From: Hyphomicrobiales bacterium
GTDB lineage: Bacteria > Pseudomonadota > Alphaproteobacteria > Rhizobiales > Rhizobiaceae
Length of the DNA: 64,000 bases
Assembly (NCBI GenBank): GCA_900465685.1
Contig: UEGR01000006.1
Span: forward strand, 1-64,000
Direction of reading: 5' to 3'
The position numbers and the translations under genes are program-made. Of this stretch, positions 21,603 to 30,101 are shown piece by piece. Below the pieces are notes generated by a model. It was not told the DNA's origin and did not search any database. It saw only the letters and a list, made by a program, of their open reading frames with translations. The stretch's first letter is position 1, and every line of letters starts with the position of its first letter.

Positions 21603-24098
21603 CTATTTTGGCAAAGCCGTCGCCGCTTTGCGAAAGTCGTACCAGGGATCAAGCTTCAAAACTTCTAGCCGCGTTGCTGTATTCAGGATCGTGAAATGTG
21701 CTGGACCGATAGCGGGATTCAGTTCATTCCAGGCGAGTGGCATGGAAACGGCTGCTCCAGGGCGAGCACGTGGCGAGTAAGGTGCAACAGCCGTCATGCC
21801 TCGTTGATTGCGCAAATAATCAATGAGTATTTTGCCGTTGCGTTTGGCTTTGGAAATGGTCGAAACATAGCGATCAGGACTGTCTGCCGCCATCTCATCG
21901 GCAATCGACTTGGTAAAGGTTTTGAGGCTGTCCCAATTGGCTTTCGGCTTCAATGGCACGACGACGTGCAGTCCCTTTCCTCCGGATGTTTTTACAAATG
22001 TTGTCAGGCCATGCTTCTCAAGCCGCTCTTTGGTTTCAAAGGCCCCGTCGATGACACGTTCCCAGGCAACCCCCTCCCCTGGATCAAGGTCCATGGTTAG
22101 CATATCCGGCAATTCCCAGTCCTTGAGACTCGAACCCCAAGGATGGATTTCTAGCGAGGCAGCCTGAACCAAACCGATCAAACCGTCAAAATCCTTGATT
22201 GCGATGTAAGGTTCTTCATCCTTCTCCGAGGGATCATTCACCTCAACAATATGTTCGTTCAAACCCTTCCAGGCATGTTTCTGGAAGAAATGCTGGCCAT
22301 CGATACCGGTCGGACAGCGCAGCAGAGCTAAAGGCCGATTGACAACAAATGGTTCAATTCGTGACCAGACTTCGGCGTAGTAATCCACCAGCCCCTGTTT
22401 TGTTATGCCCTCCTCTGGCCAGTACACGCGATCGGGGTGAGTGAGCTTCACATCAGTTTCTTCGTGGGATGTCCTATACGGCTGAGATGGCATTGCACTT
22501 TTATCCAATGTGACCTCCTCGGCAGTCTTGTCGTCACGCAGTCCGCGGAAAGATGCATGGCGCAGTCTTCTGTCCGCAGTCCAGGCACGGAACTCGACTT
22601 CTGCAACCATTTGCGGCTTGACGAATATCGCGCCGCGTTTTTCTTCAGCGGTCAGCTCTATTGCGAACGGGCTTTGTTCCTGACGTATCGACGTGAGCTT
22701 CGTGTAAAGATCTTTGGCCAGCTTGACGGAAAAACCAGTTCCCACACGCCCAACAGGAACAAGTCCTTTCTTCTCCTGAACGCCCAACAGCAGAGAACCA
22801 ATTGCGCGAGACGTCGAAGTTGAAGGCACAAATCCGGCAATTACAAATTCCTGCCGTCCTATGCATTTCGATTTGCGCCAGCCCTTGCTGCGCCCGGAAA
22901 TAGAAGGAGCATCGCTCAATTTCGAGACGATGCCCTCCAGTCCGAGCCCACAAGCGTTCTTGAATACAGCGTCACCATCGGCATCAAAGGCTTCGCTATA
23001 GCGCAGCGTTCTCGAGGCATGGGAAATGAGCTTTGTCAGCAGGGATTTGCGTTCGACGAGCGGCACTTGCCGCAAATCGCGGCCATCCTGATAAAGCAGA
23101 TCAAAGATATAAAAGGCGAACCGGTCCGAACGTCCGTCACTCAGATCGCTTTGCAGTGCCGAAAAGTCCGACAGGCCCGCCTTATTTTCCACGACAATCT
23201 CGCCATCAAATATGGCATTCTGGACCCCCGTAGCCAGAAGATCGTTGACTATCGAACGGCCAAATTTCTTTGTCCAATCCAGCCCGCTGCGTGAATAGAG
23301 CACGACTTTACCATCAGCGACATGCGCCTGAATGCGATAACCATCAAACTTGATTTCGTGAATCCAGCGGCTTCCTCCGGGCGCGGCTGATACCAATGTC
23401 GCCAATTGAGGTTCTATGAATGGCGGCATCGCAGCTTTCTTTGCGCGCCTCGACGATGGCACAGCATTGCCTTCCTTCGCTGCGCGGTTTTTATTCAGCG
23501 GTCCGGTTTTGGACGACCAGCCCGGCGCTTCATGTTCCACATCGGCGATAACTCGCCCAGTTTTCACCGATTGCGGTTTCTCCTCAAGAATATCGGGGTC
23601 GTCAGCCTCTCGTGAAAACTCGTCCTCGCCCTTTATGAGTAGCCAGTTTTCTCGCTTTTCGCCCGGTTTTCCATGCATTCGAACCAGATGCCAGCGCCCC
23701 TTCAGTTTATCGCCGCTCAGTTCGAATTCGAGATGCCCCTTCTTATAATTTTTGCGAGCATCGCCAACCGAGGTCCATTGTCCGCTATCCCACACAATGA
23801 CCGTCCCGCCGCCGTACTCCCCCTTGGGGATCGTACCTTCAAATCCGGCATATTCAAGCGGATGATCTTCCACATGGACGGCCAAACGTTTCTCGCCCGG
23901 GACCAGACTTGGGCCCCGTGTGACCGCCCAGCTTTTCAACACTCCGTCCATTTCCAGCCTGAAATCATAATGCAGCCGACGCGCATCGTGTTTTTGCACC
24001 ACAAATAAATCGCCCCTGCTTCGCCTGGCTTTGCCGCGGGGCTCCTTTGTCAGGTTGAAGTCACGTTTCTTATGATAGGTTTCGAGCGGCTGTCCCAT
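21603..24098 (-). CDS. ligD: multifunctional ATP-dependent DNA ligase D
   Basis: An 831-residue LigD with three activities. Phosphoesterase domain first (about 1-190; VQKHDARRLHYDFRLEMDG with catalytic His/Asp). Central ligase domain (about 215-520; adenylation motif EIKFDGYRI with the Lys nucleophile, then DGEIV and EGIVSKL). C-terminal polymerase/primase domain (about 545-825; LALLRCPTG, LTMDLDPGEGVAW with the metal-binding Asp pair, LHVVVPL). This PE-Lig-Pol order is common in Rhizobiales. It heals and seals broken ends held by Ku. The ATG overlaps the stop of the second ku gene (TAATG), so both are co-translated. Confidence 0.95.
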   Translation of the reverse strand: MGQPLETYHKKRDFNLTKEPRGKARRSRGDLFVVQKHDARRLHYDFRLEMDGVLKSWAVTRGPSLVPGEKRLAVHVEDHPLEYAGFEGTIPKGEYGGGTVIVWDSGQWTSVGDARKNYKKGHLEFELSGDKLKGRWHLVRMHGKPGEKRENWLLIKGEDEFSREADDPDILEEKPQSVKTGRVIADVEHEAPGWSSKTGPLNKNRAAKEGNAVPSSRRAKKAAMPPFIEPQLATLVSAAPGGSRWIHEIKFDGYRIQAHVADGKVVLYSRSGLDWTKKFGRSIVNDLLATGVQNAIFDGEIVVENKAGLSDFSALQSDLSDGRSDRFAFYIFDLLYQDGRDLRQVPLVERKSLLTKLISHASRTLRYSEAFDADGDAVFKNACGLGLEGIVSKLSDAPSISGRSKGWRKSKCIGRQEFVIAGFVPSTSTSRAIGSLLLGVQEKKGLVPVGRVGTGFSVKLAKDLYTKLTSIRQEQSPFAIELTAEEKRGAIFVKPQMVAEVEFRAWTADRRLRHASFRGLRDDKTAEEVTLDKSAMPSQPYRTSHEETDVKLTHPDRVYWPEEGITKQGLVDYYAEVWSRIEPFVVNRPLALLRCPTGIDGQHFFQKHAWKGLNEHIVEVNDPSEKDEEPYIAIKDFDGLIGLVQAASLEIHPWGSSLKDWELPDMLTMDLDPGEGVAWERVIDGAFETKERLEKHGLTTFVKTSGGKGLHVVVPLKPKANWDSLKTFTKSIADEMAADSPDRYVSTISKAKRNGKILIDYLRNQRGMTAVAPYSPRARPGAAVSMPLAWNELNPAIGPAHFTILNTATRLEVLKLDPWYDFRKAATALPK

Positions 24099-24928
24099 TA
24101 TCCAGCCTTTCGGGGCTTCGCTTTGGTTGTTCCCGATTTAGCCAATTGCTTTTTTGGAGAGCTCAAGGCTGCGCTCTTGCGTAAGGCTTCCTTCAAATCA
24201 ATCACGTCGGCCGACTTGGGAGCTTCAGGCTTTCTGAGAGGTTTTCCTTCAATCTTTGCCTTAATCAAGTCGGCTAGTGCTGCATCATAGCGGTCGTCAA
24301 AACTTGACGGATCGAAGCGGCCCATCTTGGTGCCGATAATATGTTTGGCCAGATCGAGCATTTCCTGATCGAACTTGAATGCTTCCAGATCTTCGAAAGC
24401 CTCTTTTACGGGTCGAACTTCGTAATCAAAGTTCAGCGTCGATGCGATCATGCCATCGCCATCCGCACGAATGAGAATTTTACGCGCACGGCGAAAGAGC
24501 ACCGCCTCAGCGACTGCCGCCACGTTTTCAGCTTTCATTCCATCACGGAGAAGCAAAAACACCTCGTCATCATCTGTGGGCGTCAGATAATAAGGTCGAT
24601 CGAGATAAACATCGTCGATTTCACTGCATTTGACGAAATGCGTGATATTGAGTGTTTTATTGCTTTCGGGAATTGCAGACTGGATTTCTTCATCATTGAA
24701 ACTGACATATTTGCCGGACGAAACTTCATATCCCTTCATCTGCTCCTCTCGCGGAACAGGTTTACCCGTATCGCTATCGACAAATTCACGACTGAGACGA
24801 TTACCCGTCTTGCGATTGATCAGATGAAAAGAAACCCGCTCTGATGTCGATACAGCCGTATAAAGGCCGACCGGCATCAAAAGCTGATCGACTTTCAACA
24901 GACCTTTCCAGTTTGCGCGCAGAGCCAT
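24098..24928 (-). CDS. ku: Ku protein (second copy)
   Basis: A 276-residue Ku, paralogous to the product of 20774-21577. Core motifs: WKGLLKVDQLLMPVGLYTAV, FHLINRKTGNRLSREFVDSD, EEQMKGYEVSSGKYVSFND and YLDRPYYLTPT. The C-terminal tail has DVIDLKEALRKSA, the LigD-binding type helix, then a basic end. The ATG at 24928 with AGGAG in front was chosen; the open frame runs further up to 25111 but that part has no Ku sequence. Operon with ligD (TAATG overlap). Two Ku copies may form heterodimers, as known for Sinorhizobium multi-Ku systems. Confidence 0.93.
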   Translation of the reverse strand: MALRANWKGLLKVDQLLMPVGLYTAVSTSERVSFHLINRKTGNRLSREFVDSDTGKPVPREEQMKGYEVSSGKYVSFNDEEIQSAIPESNKTLNITHFVKCSEIDDVYLDRPYYLTPTDDDEVFLLLRDGMKAENVAAVAEAVLFRRARKILIRADGDGMIASTLNFDYEVRPVKEAFEDLEAFKFDQEMLDLAKHIIGTKMGRFDPSSFDDRYDAALADLIKAKIEGKPLRKPEAPKSADVIDLKEALRKSAALSSPKKQLAKSGTTKAKPRKAG

Positions 24929-24968
24929 AGCTGCCTCGCTCCTGTGACGAATTGAACCTGATTGGATA

Positions 24969-24994
24969 AACTCACGCCACCTACTGGTTGTTCC
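24969..24994 (-). promoter_or_regulatory. candidate EcfG-type promoter
   Basis: Minus strand GGAAC (24990-24994), 17 bases, AGTT (24969-24972), 41 bases before the ATG of the ku-ligD operon. Confidence 0.42.
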
Positions 24995-25040
24995 CGACGA
25001 TTTAGTCAGAAATGCTGCTTTGACATTTCTATCAGCCGCT

Positions 25041-25214
25041 CTAACTTTCCGCTTTGAATTTCCTCGCCTCTGCAAGAAGTTTCGGTCGGTCCCGGTGACC
25101 AAGGCGATCAATCAAATCACGCGCCTGCAAAGGCGACAGGTCCGAATTCTCGGCCAGAAACTTGATATCCTCATCTTCTGTGAGAGGAGCGTGCTTATCG
25201 GGTTGGCTAGCCAT
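25041..25214 (-). CDS. small DUF3606-like protein
   Basis: 57 residues: MASQPDKHAPLTEDEDIKFL, then SDLSPLQARDLIDRLGHRDR and PKLLAEARKF. The acidic start followed by a helix-turn-helix-like pair (LSPLQARDLIDRLG) resembles DUF3606 small proteins of Rhizobiales. The ATG at 25214 has GGAAGGAAG ahead and is preferred to the longer frame from 25253. Soluble, no cysteines. No EcfG-like pair was found upstream. Function unknown. Confidence 0.6.
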   Translation of the reverse strand: MASQPDKHAPLTEDEDIKFLAENSDLSPLQARDLIDRLGHRDRPKLLAEARKFKAES

Positions 25215-25311
25215 GATGGTTCTTCCTTCCGTTAATGCTTTTAGGGCATCCACGGCTGACCGCCTTTAGTGCCCGCTTTTGTTGGGATGAGTTGTCAAAA
25301 CGCATGAGCCC

Positions 25312-25527
25312 TTAATCTTCCGTAATGCCACCAGCCGGCAAGTTTGGAATTCCCTCTCGATTAGTTGTAAAATGTCCGCCACCCAACAGGGCCCATATAA
25401 GCAGGACCATTAACAATAGACCCAAGACAAGGAGCATCATGCGCGGGAAGTATCGCAAAATTCCCGACGATCGATCCCGATAGGAATTCGAATTCTGACC
25501 TATCTGACTGTTCATCGCTAAATCCAT
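25312..25527 (-). CDS. small single-span membrane protein
   Basis: 71 residues with a polar N-terminus (NSQIGQNSNSYRDRSSGILR), one strongly hydrophobic helix (MMLLVLGLLLMVLLIWALLG, about 30-50) and a polar tail. The start may be the ATG at 25527 or at 25515; neither has a strong ribosome site. A GGAAC-N17-CGTC pair is 34 bases upstream. Function unknown; it resembles the other one-helix proteins of this island. Confidence 0.55.
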   Translation of the reverse strand: MDLAMNSQIGQNSNSYRDRSSGILRYFPRMMLLVLGLLLMVLLIWALLGGGHFTTNREGIPNLPAGGITED

Positions 25528-25560
25528 GACGTTATGACGAGCATCGCCAGTATGATCGTT

Positions 25561-25586
25561 CGACGGATGACATAACTGTGGCGTTC
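25561..25586 (-). promoter_or_regulatory. weak candidate EcfG-type promoter
   Basis: Minus strand GGAAC (25582-25586), 17 bases, CGTC (25561-25564): last base of the second box differs from CGTT. Confidence 0.3.
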
Positions 25587-25828
25587 CTGTAGGCCACGGA
25601 GACGTTCAACCGGTGATCGGTTCCTTTTTTGGTGTCGTCAGCATCTTATCAAGACGAGCATTATCGCTAGCTTTGCGTTGTGCAGTCATTGCTATCGACC
25701 TTGTTTTCCCAACGATTACACAGGATAAATGTTCCGGCAGCTTCATAGTCTTCGTCGTAGGGGGCTTTCTACTTCCAACCAGAATACCTCGGCGAATTGC
25801 CTGCTTTTCAGTGAAAATTCACAGAAAC
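25587..25828. other. intergenic stretch, no gene recognised
   Basis: Divergent gap between two small membrane-protein genes. Short open frames on both strands lack ribosome sites and known motifs. Confidence 0.35.
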
Positions 25829-25854
25829 GGAACCGATGGGTGAACAAGTCAGTT
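25829..25854 (+). promoter_or_regulatory. candidate EcfG-type promoter
   Basis: GGAAC (25829-25833), 17 bases, AGTT (25851-25854), 75 bases before the ATG at 25929. Confidence 0.42.
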
Positions 25855-25928
25855 CTATCTGAACGCTGAGCCTCGAGCGGCGTTGGGCGGCAGACAAAGG
25901 CACGTTCTTCAGTTGTAGAGGAATTATC

Positions 25929-26354
25929 ATGGAAAAGTTCTTCACTCATCTTTCCCAAGTCATCGCTGAAATTGCAGGGACATCCTATGCCTTCGGCTGT
26001 GCCTTGGGCTTCATCGTCGTTTGGGCGGTTTCTGGCCCGCTTTTTGGCTTTTCCGATACCTGGCAATTGGTCATCAACACCGCCACCACGATCATTACCT
26101 TTCTAATGGTGTTTCTGATCCAGAACTCGCAAAATCGCGATTCCACCGCTGTGGAAGCAAAGCTGGACGAGGTACTTAGATCTGTAAAGGGTGCGCGCTC
26201 ACGTCTTATCGGGATTGAACACCTTACGGAAAGCGAAGTTGAAGCCATCCGAGCAGCCATCGAGGACGAAAATGGCAATAAATCTACCACTGCGAATGTA
26301 GAAGAATTGCTTCGCGCTGCGACCAGAAGGGCAAAACAGCACGGTGCGAAATAA
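25929..26354 (+). CDS. low-affinity iron permease family membrane protein
   Basis: 141 residues with two transmembrane helices (about 18-40 and 45-70) and a charged C-terminal half. The stretch NTATTIITFLMVFLIQNSQN followed by RDSTAVEAKLDEVLR is the signature of the low-affinity iron permease family (named after yeast Fet4). The bacterial members are half-size; transport has not been established for most of them. GAGG precedes the ATG. A stress promoter pair lies 75 bases upstream. Function in iron or in envelope stress is open. Confidence 0.8.
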   Translation: MEKFFTHLSQVIAEIAGTSYAFGCALGFIVVWAVSGPLFGFSDTWQLVINTATTIITFLMVFLIQNSQNRDSTAVEAKLDEVLRSVKGARSRLIGIEHLTESEVEAIRAAIEDENGNKSTTANVEELLRAATRRAKQHGAK

Positions 26355-26385
26355 TGATCGTTCTAAAAAACTGCGGCACCCCCGC

Positions 26386-26673
26386 CTATGCTTCGCGAGT
26401 GTCAGCCCTATCCCGACCGTCGCGAGATGCCCACATCATTGGCTGGCCTGGACTGTTTGGTTCCGGTGAAGGTTGCCCCGCATTCGGAAGAGGAGGTATC
26501 TGCTCGGGTTCATCCGGATTAGCTGGTTCGCTATCGGGTATTGATTCCGGTGGTGGCTTCGGTTGCTTTTTCGGCTCAGCAGGCGGGATTTCTGTCGGAT
26601 CCCCGATTGGCAGAAGAACGGCACCATTTAAGGCTGACCAAGTACATTTGACATCAAATTGCGGCGCGTCCAT
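26386..26673 (-). CDS. proline-rich hypothetical protein
   Basis: 95 residues: an ordered-looking start (MDAPQFDVKCTWSALNGAVL, then LPIGDPTEIPPAEP), then a Pro/Glu/Ser-rich tail with no secondary structure. AAAGGA precedes the ATG at 26673. The plus strand also has an open frame here, but its Gly/Ser composition is the mirror of a Pro-rich gene and it has no ribosome site. A GGAAC-N16-TGTT pair lies 33 bases upstream. Function unknown. Confidence 0.55.
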   Translation of the reverse strand: MDAPQFDVKCTWSALNGAVLLPIGDPTEIPPAEPKKQPKPPPESIPDSEPANPDEPEQIPPLPNAGQPSPEPNSPGQPMMWASRDGRDRADTREA

Positions 26674-26705
26674 TGATCAATCCTTTCTCATCTCTAAGAA
26701 AACCG

Positions 26706-26730
26706 AACATTTCATCCGGGTGATTGTTCC
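26706..26730 (-). promoter_or_regulatory. candidate EcfG-type promoter
   Basis: Minus strand GGAAC (26726-26730), 16 bases, TGTT (26706-26709), 33 bases before the ATG at 26673. Confidence 0.4.
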
Positions 26731-26864
26731 TCATTGAGTCTGATATCTGTCCGGCATAACGACTGAATGTGCGGACTTACGGGCGCAATAGAATTACAGA
26801 CGTCCTTGAATATCAGAGGGTATTTGCCAAATTTATCGTAGAATACATTTGGAGGAGATCGTTC

Positions 26865-28094
26865 ATGCCCGATCATGATGCAGAAACTCGGAAAGACGAC
26901 CTTCGAACAGGCATCCCCTTCTGGATAAAAACACCCAATTCCACCGTTCAAGCAGAAACCCATCTTCCTCGAAGGGCTTTTGACATAATCGTCGTCGGAG
27001 CAGGTATATCCGGAGCACTGACGGCAGAAGCGTTGACGCGCAGGGGAAAAAGCGTGTTGATCGTTGATCGGCGCCCTCCGGCACGGGGCTCGACATCAGC
27101 ATCGACAGCAATGATCCAACATGAGATCGACGTCCCCCTGACCCGACTAAGCCGGAAGATTGGTGAGAACGGAGCTCATGCTGCTTGGTTAAGATCAGCG
27201 CAGGCCGTTCAGGACCTGATTGATTTGTCGGGTGCGCTCGAGCTCAATTGCCAAATGCATGCAAAGCAAGCGCTTTACCTGGCTGGCGATGAGATGGGGG
27301 CGAAAGCGCTTGCCAACGAGGCCGCTGCGCGCAACAAAATTGGCATCAGCACCAGTTATCTCAGTCACAAAGTCCTCTTAGAGCGCTTTGGATTGAACCG
27401 CCCCGCAGCAATTTTGTCGAACATTTCTGCATCAGCTAATCCCGCGCAACTTACCGCAGGGTTGTTGCACACGGTTCTAACCCGCAATGCCCAGATCGTT
27501 TCGCCCGTCGAGATTACGGATATGGCAGAGTTGCCTTCAGGCGTAGCCTTGGCAACTCGTCGAGGCGAAGTTCTGGTTGCTGAACATGCAGTATTTTGCA
27601 CCGGCTACGAATATCTGCCTCAAATGGAGGCGAAATCGCACAGTATCACATCGACCTGGGCGTTGGCTTCAAAGCCGTTGCGAAACGAGCCACCTTGGTT
27701 ACGAGATATGCTCGTCTGGGAAGCTGCAGATCCCTATCTTTATCTCAGAACCGATGAGTTTGGACGTATTATCGCCGGTGGCGAAGACGAACAGGCACAA
27801 AATAGCAATGAGGATTCGAAGAAACTCGCAGATAAAGCGGCAATCATCATTCGTAAGTTGGAAGACCTCATCGGAGTGACGATTGATAAGCCCGACTATG
27901 TCTGGTCAGCTCCATTCGGTGTCACCAAGGATGGCCTGCCGATCATCGACCGTGTTCCCGGATACAAGCGCATTTTTACCGCTCTGGGCTTCGGCGGCAA
28001 CGGAATTACCTTCGCAATGATTGCAGCCCAAAATATCACAGCCGCCATATCGGGCGAGCCAGTTCCTGATGCAGAGCTTTTCCGATATCGCTGA
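26865..28094 (+). CDS. FAD-dependent amino-acid-oxidase-like oxidoreductase (DAO family)
   Basis: A 409-residue flavoprotein. The FAD-binding Rossmann motif is IIVVGAGISGALTAEALTRR (about 41-60), with an acidic end of strand 2 (VLIVDRR). STSASTAMIQHEID and, near the end, GLPIIDRVPGY plus ALGFGGNGITFAMIAA complete the DAO fold. The family oxidises amines or amino acids; the substrate cannot be read from sequence. The ATG at 26865 has GGAGGAGATC before it and is preferred to the longer frame from 26769. No Rieske domain. It stands alone between the stress island and a PAS-HWE kinase. Confidence 0.85.
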   Translation: MPDHDAETRKDDLRTGIPFWIKTPNSTVQAETHLPRRAFDIIVVGAGISGALTAEALTRRGKSVLIVDRRPPARGSTSASTAMIQHEIDVPLTRLSRKIGENGAHAAWLRSAQAVQDLIDLSGALELNCQMHAKQALYLAGDEMGAKALANEAAARNKIGISTSYLSHKVLLERFGLNRPAAILSNISASANPAQLTAGLLHTVLTRNAQIVSPVEITDMAELPSGVALATRRGEVLVAEHAVFCTGYEYLPQMEAKSHSITSTWALASKPLRNEPPWLRDMLVWEAADPYLYLRTDEFGRIIAGGEDEQAQNSNEDSKKLADKAAIIIRKLEDLIGVTIDKPDYVWSAPFGVTKDGLPIIDRVPGYKRIFTALGFGGNGITFAMIAAQNITAAISGEPVPDAELFRYR

Positions 28095-28220
28095 ACCATA
28101 AATCAAGCGATGATACAGACTACGAGCCATTCACATCTGGACCGATGGAAATTGAAGCCGGTTGCGCCTTACGTGTTGATTTGCTTGATTGTCCGCCAAG
28201 GATGGCCATGGAAGCACACC

Positions 28221-29297
28221 CTATTCGGGTAGCGCTTTTGGAAGTGAAATTGATATTTTGAGGGTATTCTCCACCCACAATCGATCAAAGTCTGCGTTCA
28301 AGGCCGACACCAGTGCCCTTTCCAGTCTTGTACCGAACCCCTCGCTGGGTTGGTCATCATGATACTCATTACCTGTTTCAAGCCAATAAATGAAAATAGT
28401 GTCAGACGACTCTTGAATATCTATGGAAAGCTCGCGTTCAGAACTCGCTAATGCACCGTGCTTGGCAGCATTCGTTGTCAGCTCATGCAAAAGCAGCGAG
28501 AGATTTGTCAGCGACTTTCCTGTGACGGCAGGATCATGGCCCGTGATATGAAAATTGTTTTCACCATAAGGCTCTAGAATAGTATGTAACAAGTTCTGCA
28601 ACCTGACCGACGAGATCGTAACATCGGCATCATCCCATGTCGGCATCGTCAGCTCATGCGCCCTGGCAAGTGCGGCCAATCTCGCCTGAACCACCTCGCG
28701 AAACTCATCAACCTGCGTAGCCGATCTTGCGCTCAATGAGACGATTCCGTTTGCCAGAGCGAACAAATTTTTCACGCGATGACGCATTTCGCCCATATGG
28801 AGCTTTTGTTGGCTTTGAGCCTCCAAGCGCTCGCTGATGTCGCGTGCAATTTTTGATGCACCAATAATAACGCCGTTTATGTTTCGAATAGGTGAAATCG
28901 TTAATGAAATATCGATTGGCGTACCATCTCTCCGCTTCCGAACTGTTTCAAAATGATCGACTCGGTTTCCCTTTCGAATTTCGCTTAAAATAGCTGGTTC
29001 TTCGTCAAGACGATCTTCTGGTATCAAGATCGTGACCGGCTTTCCAATGACTTCCTCGGCATGATAACCGAATAGGCGCTCGGCACCTCTATTCCAGCTT
29101 CTAATAATGCCATTCAGATCCTTGCTAACGATGGCGTCGTCTGAACCGTCAACAATTGCGGCGAGCCAATCCCGTGGATCGAGATCGCTTTCGCCGAGTT
29201 GTGGTTGCGAAGCAGGTGTTACCGACAACAAAATGCGATGTTTCGCGTAAGCCGAACCAAGTCGATCAGAGCCAATTTGGTCTTTATTTTTTTCCAT
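28221..29297 (-). CDS. PAS-domain HWE histidine kinase
   Basis: A 358-residue soluble kinase. The PAS domain (about 45-160) has IVDGSDDAIVSKDLNGIIRS and GYHAEEVIGKPVTILIPEDR; no flavin-binding Cys motif of LOV domains (GRNCRFLQ) is present, so it is not a blue-light sensor. The HWE kinase follows: His173 in MRHRVKNLFALANG, ATP-binding part LLLHELTTNAAKHGAL and GFGTRLERALV. Such kinases can phosphorylate PhyR-like regulators. No transmembrane segment. Monocistronic; upstream lies decayed sequence and an insertion element. Confidence 0.88.
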   Translation of the reverse strand: MEKNKDQIGSDRLGSAYAKHRILLSVTPASQPQLGESDLDPRDWLAAIVDGSDDAIVSKDLNGIIRSWNRGAERLFGYHAEEVIGKPVTILIPEDRLDEEPAILSEIRKGNRVDHFETVRKRRDGTPIDISLTISPIRNINGVIIGASKIARDISERLEAQSQQKLHMGEMRHRVKNLFALANGIVSLSARSATQVDEFREVVQARLAALARAHELTMPTWDDADVTISSVRLQNLLHTILEPYGENNFHITGHDPAVTGKSLTNLSLLLHELTTNAAKHGALASSERELSIDIQESSDTIFIYWLETGNEYHDDQPSEGFGTRLERALVSALNADFDRLWVENTLKISISLPKALPE

Positions 29298-29352
29298 CGT
29301 AGGCCGCCCATTCTAAAGTCATCAAAGAATATTAATTGCTCAGAACACGATA

Positions 29353-29613
29353 TCAATTCCTTAGATCCACGTCATGCGTGAAGTGTTTTCCTTTATTCAA
29401 ATTCTGGATAATCGCCCGCCATACCGGTTCTTCGCCTAACAATGTGATGAACTGTTCACTGCTAAATATCGCCGTATCGCGTGACGAGCACCATGATGTG
29501 CTTTCGTCGGTCTATAGCGGTACATTAAAGGACCGGTTTTTGACGGTCAGCACGAGCCGTTTTCTATTTGCAACGGTAATAGGGCGTCCGAGATAATCTG
29601 CAGTCGAAATCAT
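29353..29613 (-). pseudogene. small ORF interrupted by in-frame TAG
   Basis: From the ATG at 29613 the minus strand reads 33 codons (STADYLGRPITVANRKRLVL and so on), then TAG. The same frame then continues for 52 codons (including STSWCSSRDTAIFSSEQFIT and GEEPVWRAIIQNLNKGKHF) to a TGA at 29353. Composition is the same on both sides of the TAG, which suggests one former 85-residue protein. No family recognised. It lies between the PAS-HWE kinase and the IS element. Could be chance; no ribosome site stands out. Confidence 0.35.
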
Positions 29614-29729
29614 GCTTTCGTCTGGTTTGCTACCGCATGGACATCAAACGCACTGATTGCCAGTCAAAAACATCTGACATTGAGTCTGAACAAAATAAAG
29701 CACGACAACTAGGCTCAGGACTCGCTAAA

Positions 29730-30101
29730 TCACAGCCAGAAGATTACGGCTGCCGCGAAGGTATGTGCGCATCGGTCGTATCGGGTTGCGGTGCGTCGCC
29801 AGTCCTTCAGCTTGGCGAAAAGGTTCTCGACCTTGTGGCGCTTCTTGTAGAGTTGCTTGTCGTATGGGTATGGCACCTTTCTGCTCCGACTCGAAGGGAT
29901 GCAAGGTTCGATGCCTTTTGCCTGCAAGGCCTCCCGGAACGCGGTGCTGTCATAGCCCCGGTCTCCAATCAGTGTTGTGGCTGGCGGCAGGGCATCCAGA
30001 ACAAGGCGTGCCCCCTTATGATCGCTCATCTGGCCTTCGCTGAGCAGCTTGATGATCGGGCGTCCCTCGCCATCGCAGACAGTGTGCAGTTTGGAATTCA
30101 A
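29730..30101 (-). CDS. IS5-family transposase, second frame (DDE catalytic part)
   Basis: 123 residues from the ATG, but normally made as the C-terminal half of a frameshift product. Contains the second catalytic Asp in LIGDRGYDSTAF and the Glu in KKRHKVENLFAKLKDWRR, with the Y-x2-R-x3-E-x6-K type signature of IS5. In the -1 frame the junction reads KKGDVPRRIGRTKGGLNSKL, which is the continuous family sequence. It overlaps the first frame by 4 bases. Confidence 0.88.
   Translation of the reverse strand: MNSKLHTVCDGEGRPIIKLLSEGQMSDHKGARLVLDALPPATTLIGDRGYDSTAFREALQAKGIEPCIPSSRSRKVPYPYDKQLYKKRHKVENLFAKLKDWRRTATRYDRCAHTFAAAVIFWL

Noticed and set aside
26354..26737. Plus-strand Gly/Ser-rich frame
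   Set aside because: It is the mirror of the Pro-rich minus-strand gene at 26386-26673, which has a ribosome site and promoter pair.
28221..29297. PAS domain of the HWE kinase as a LOV blue-light sensor
   Set aside because: The flavin-binding Cys motif of LOV domains is missing.
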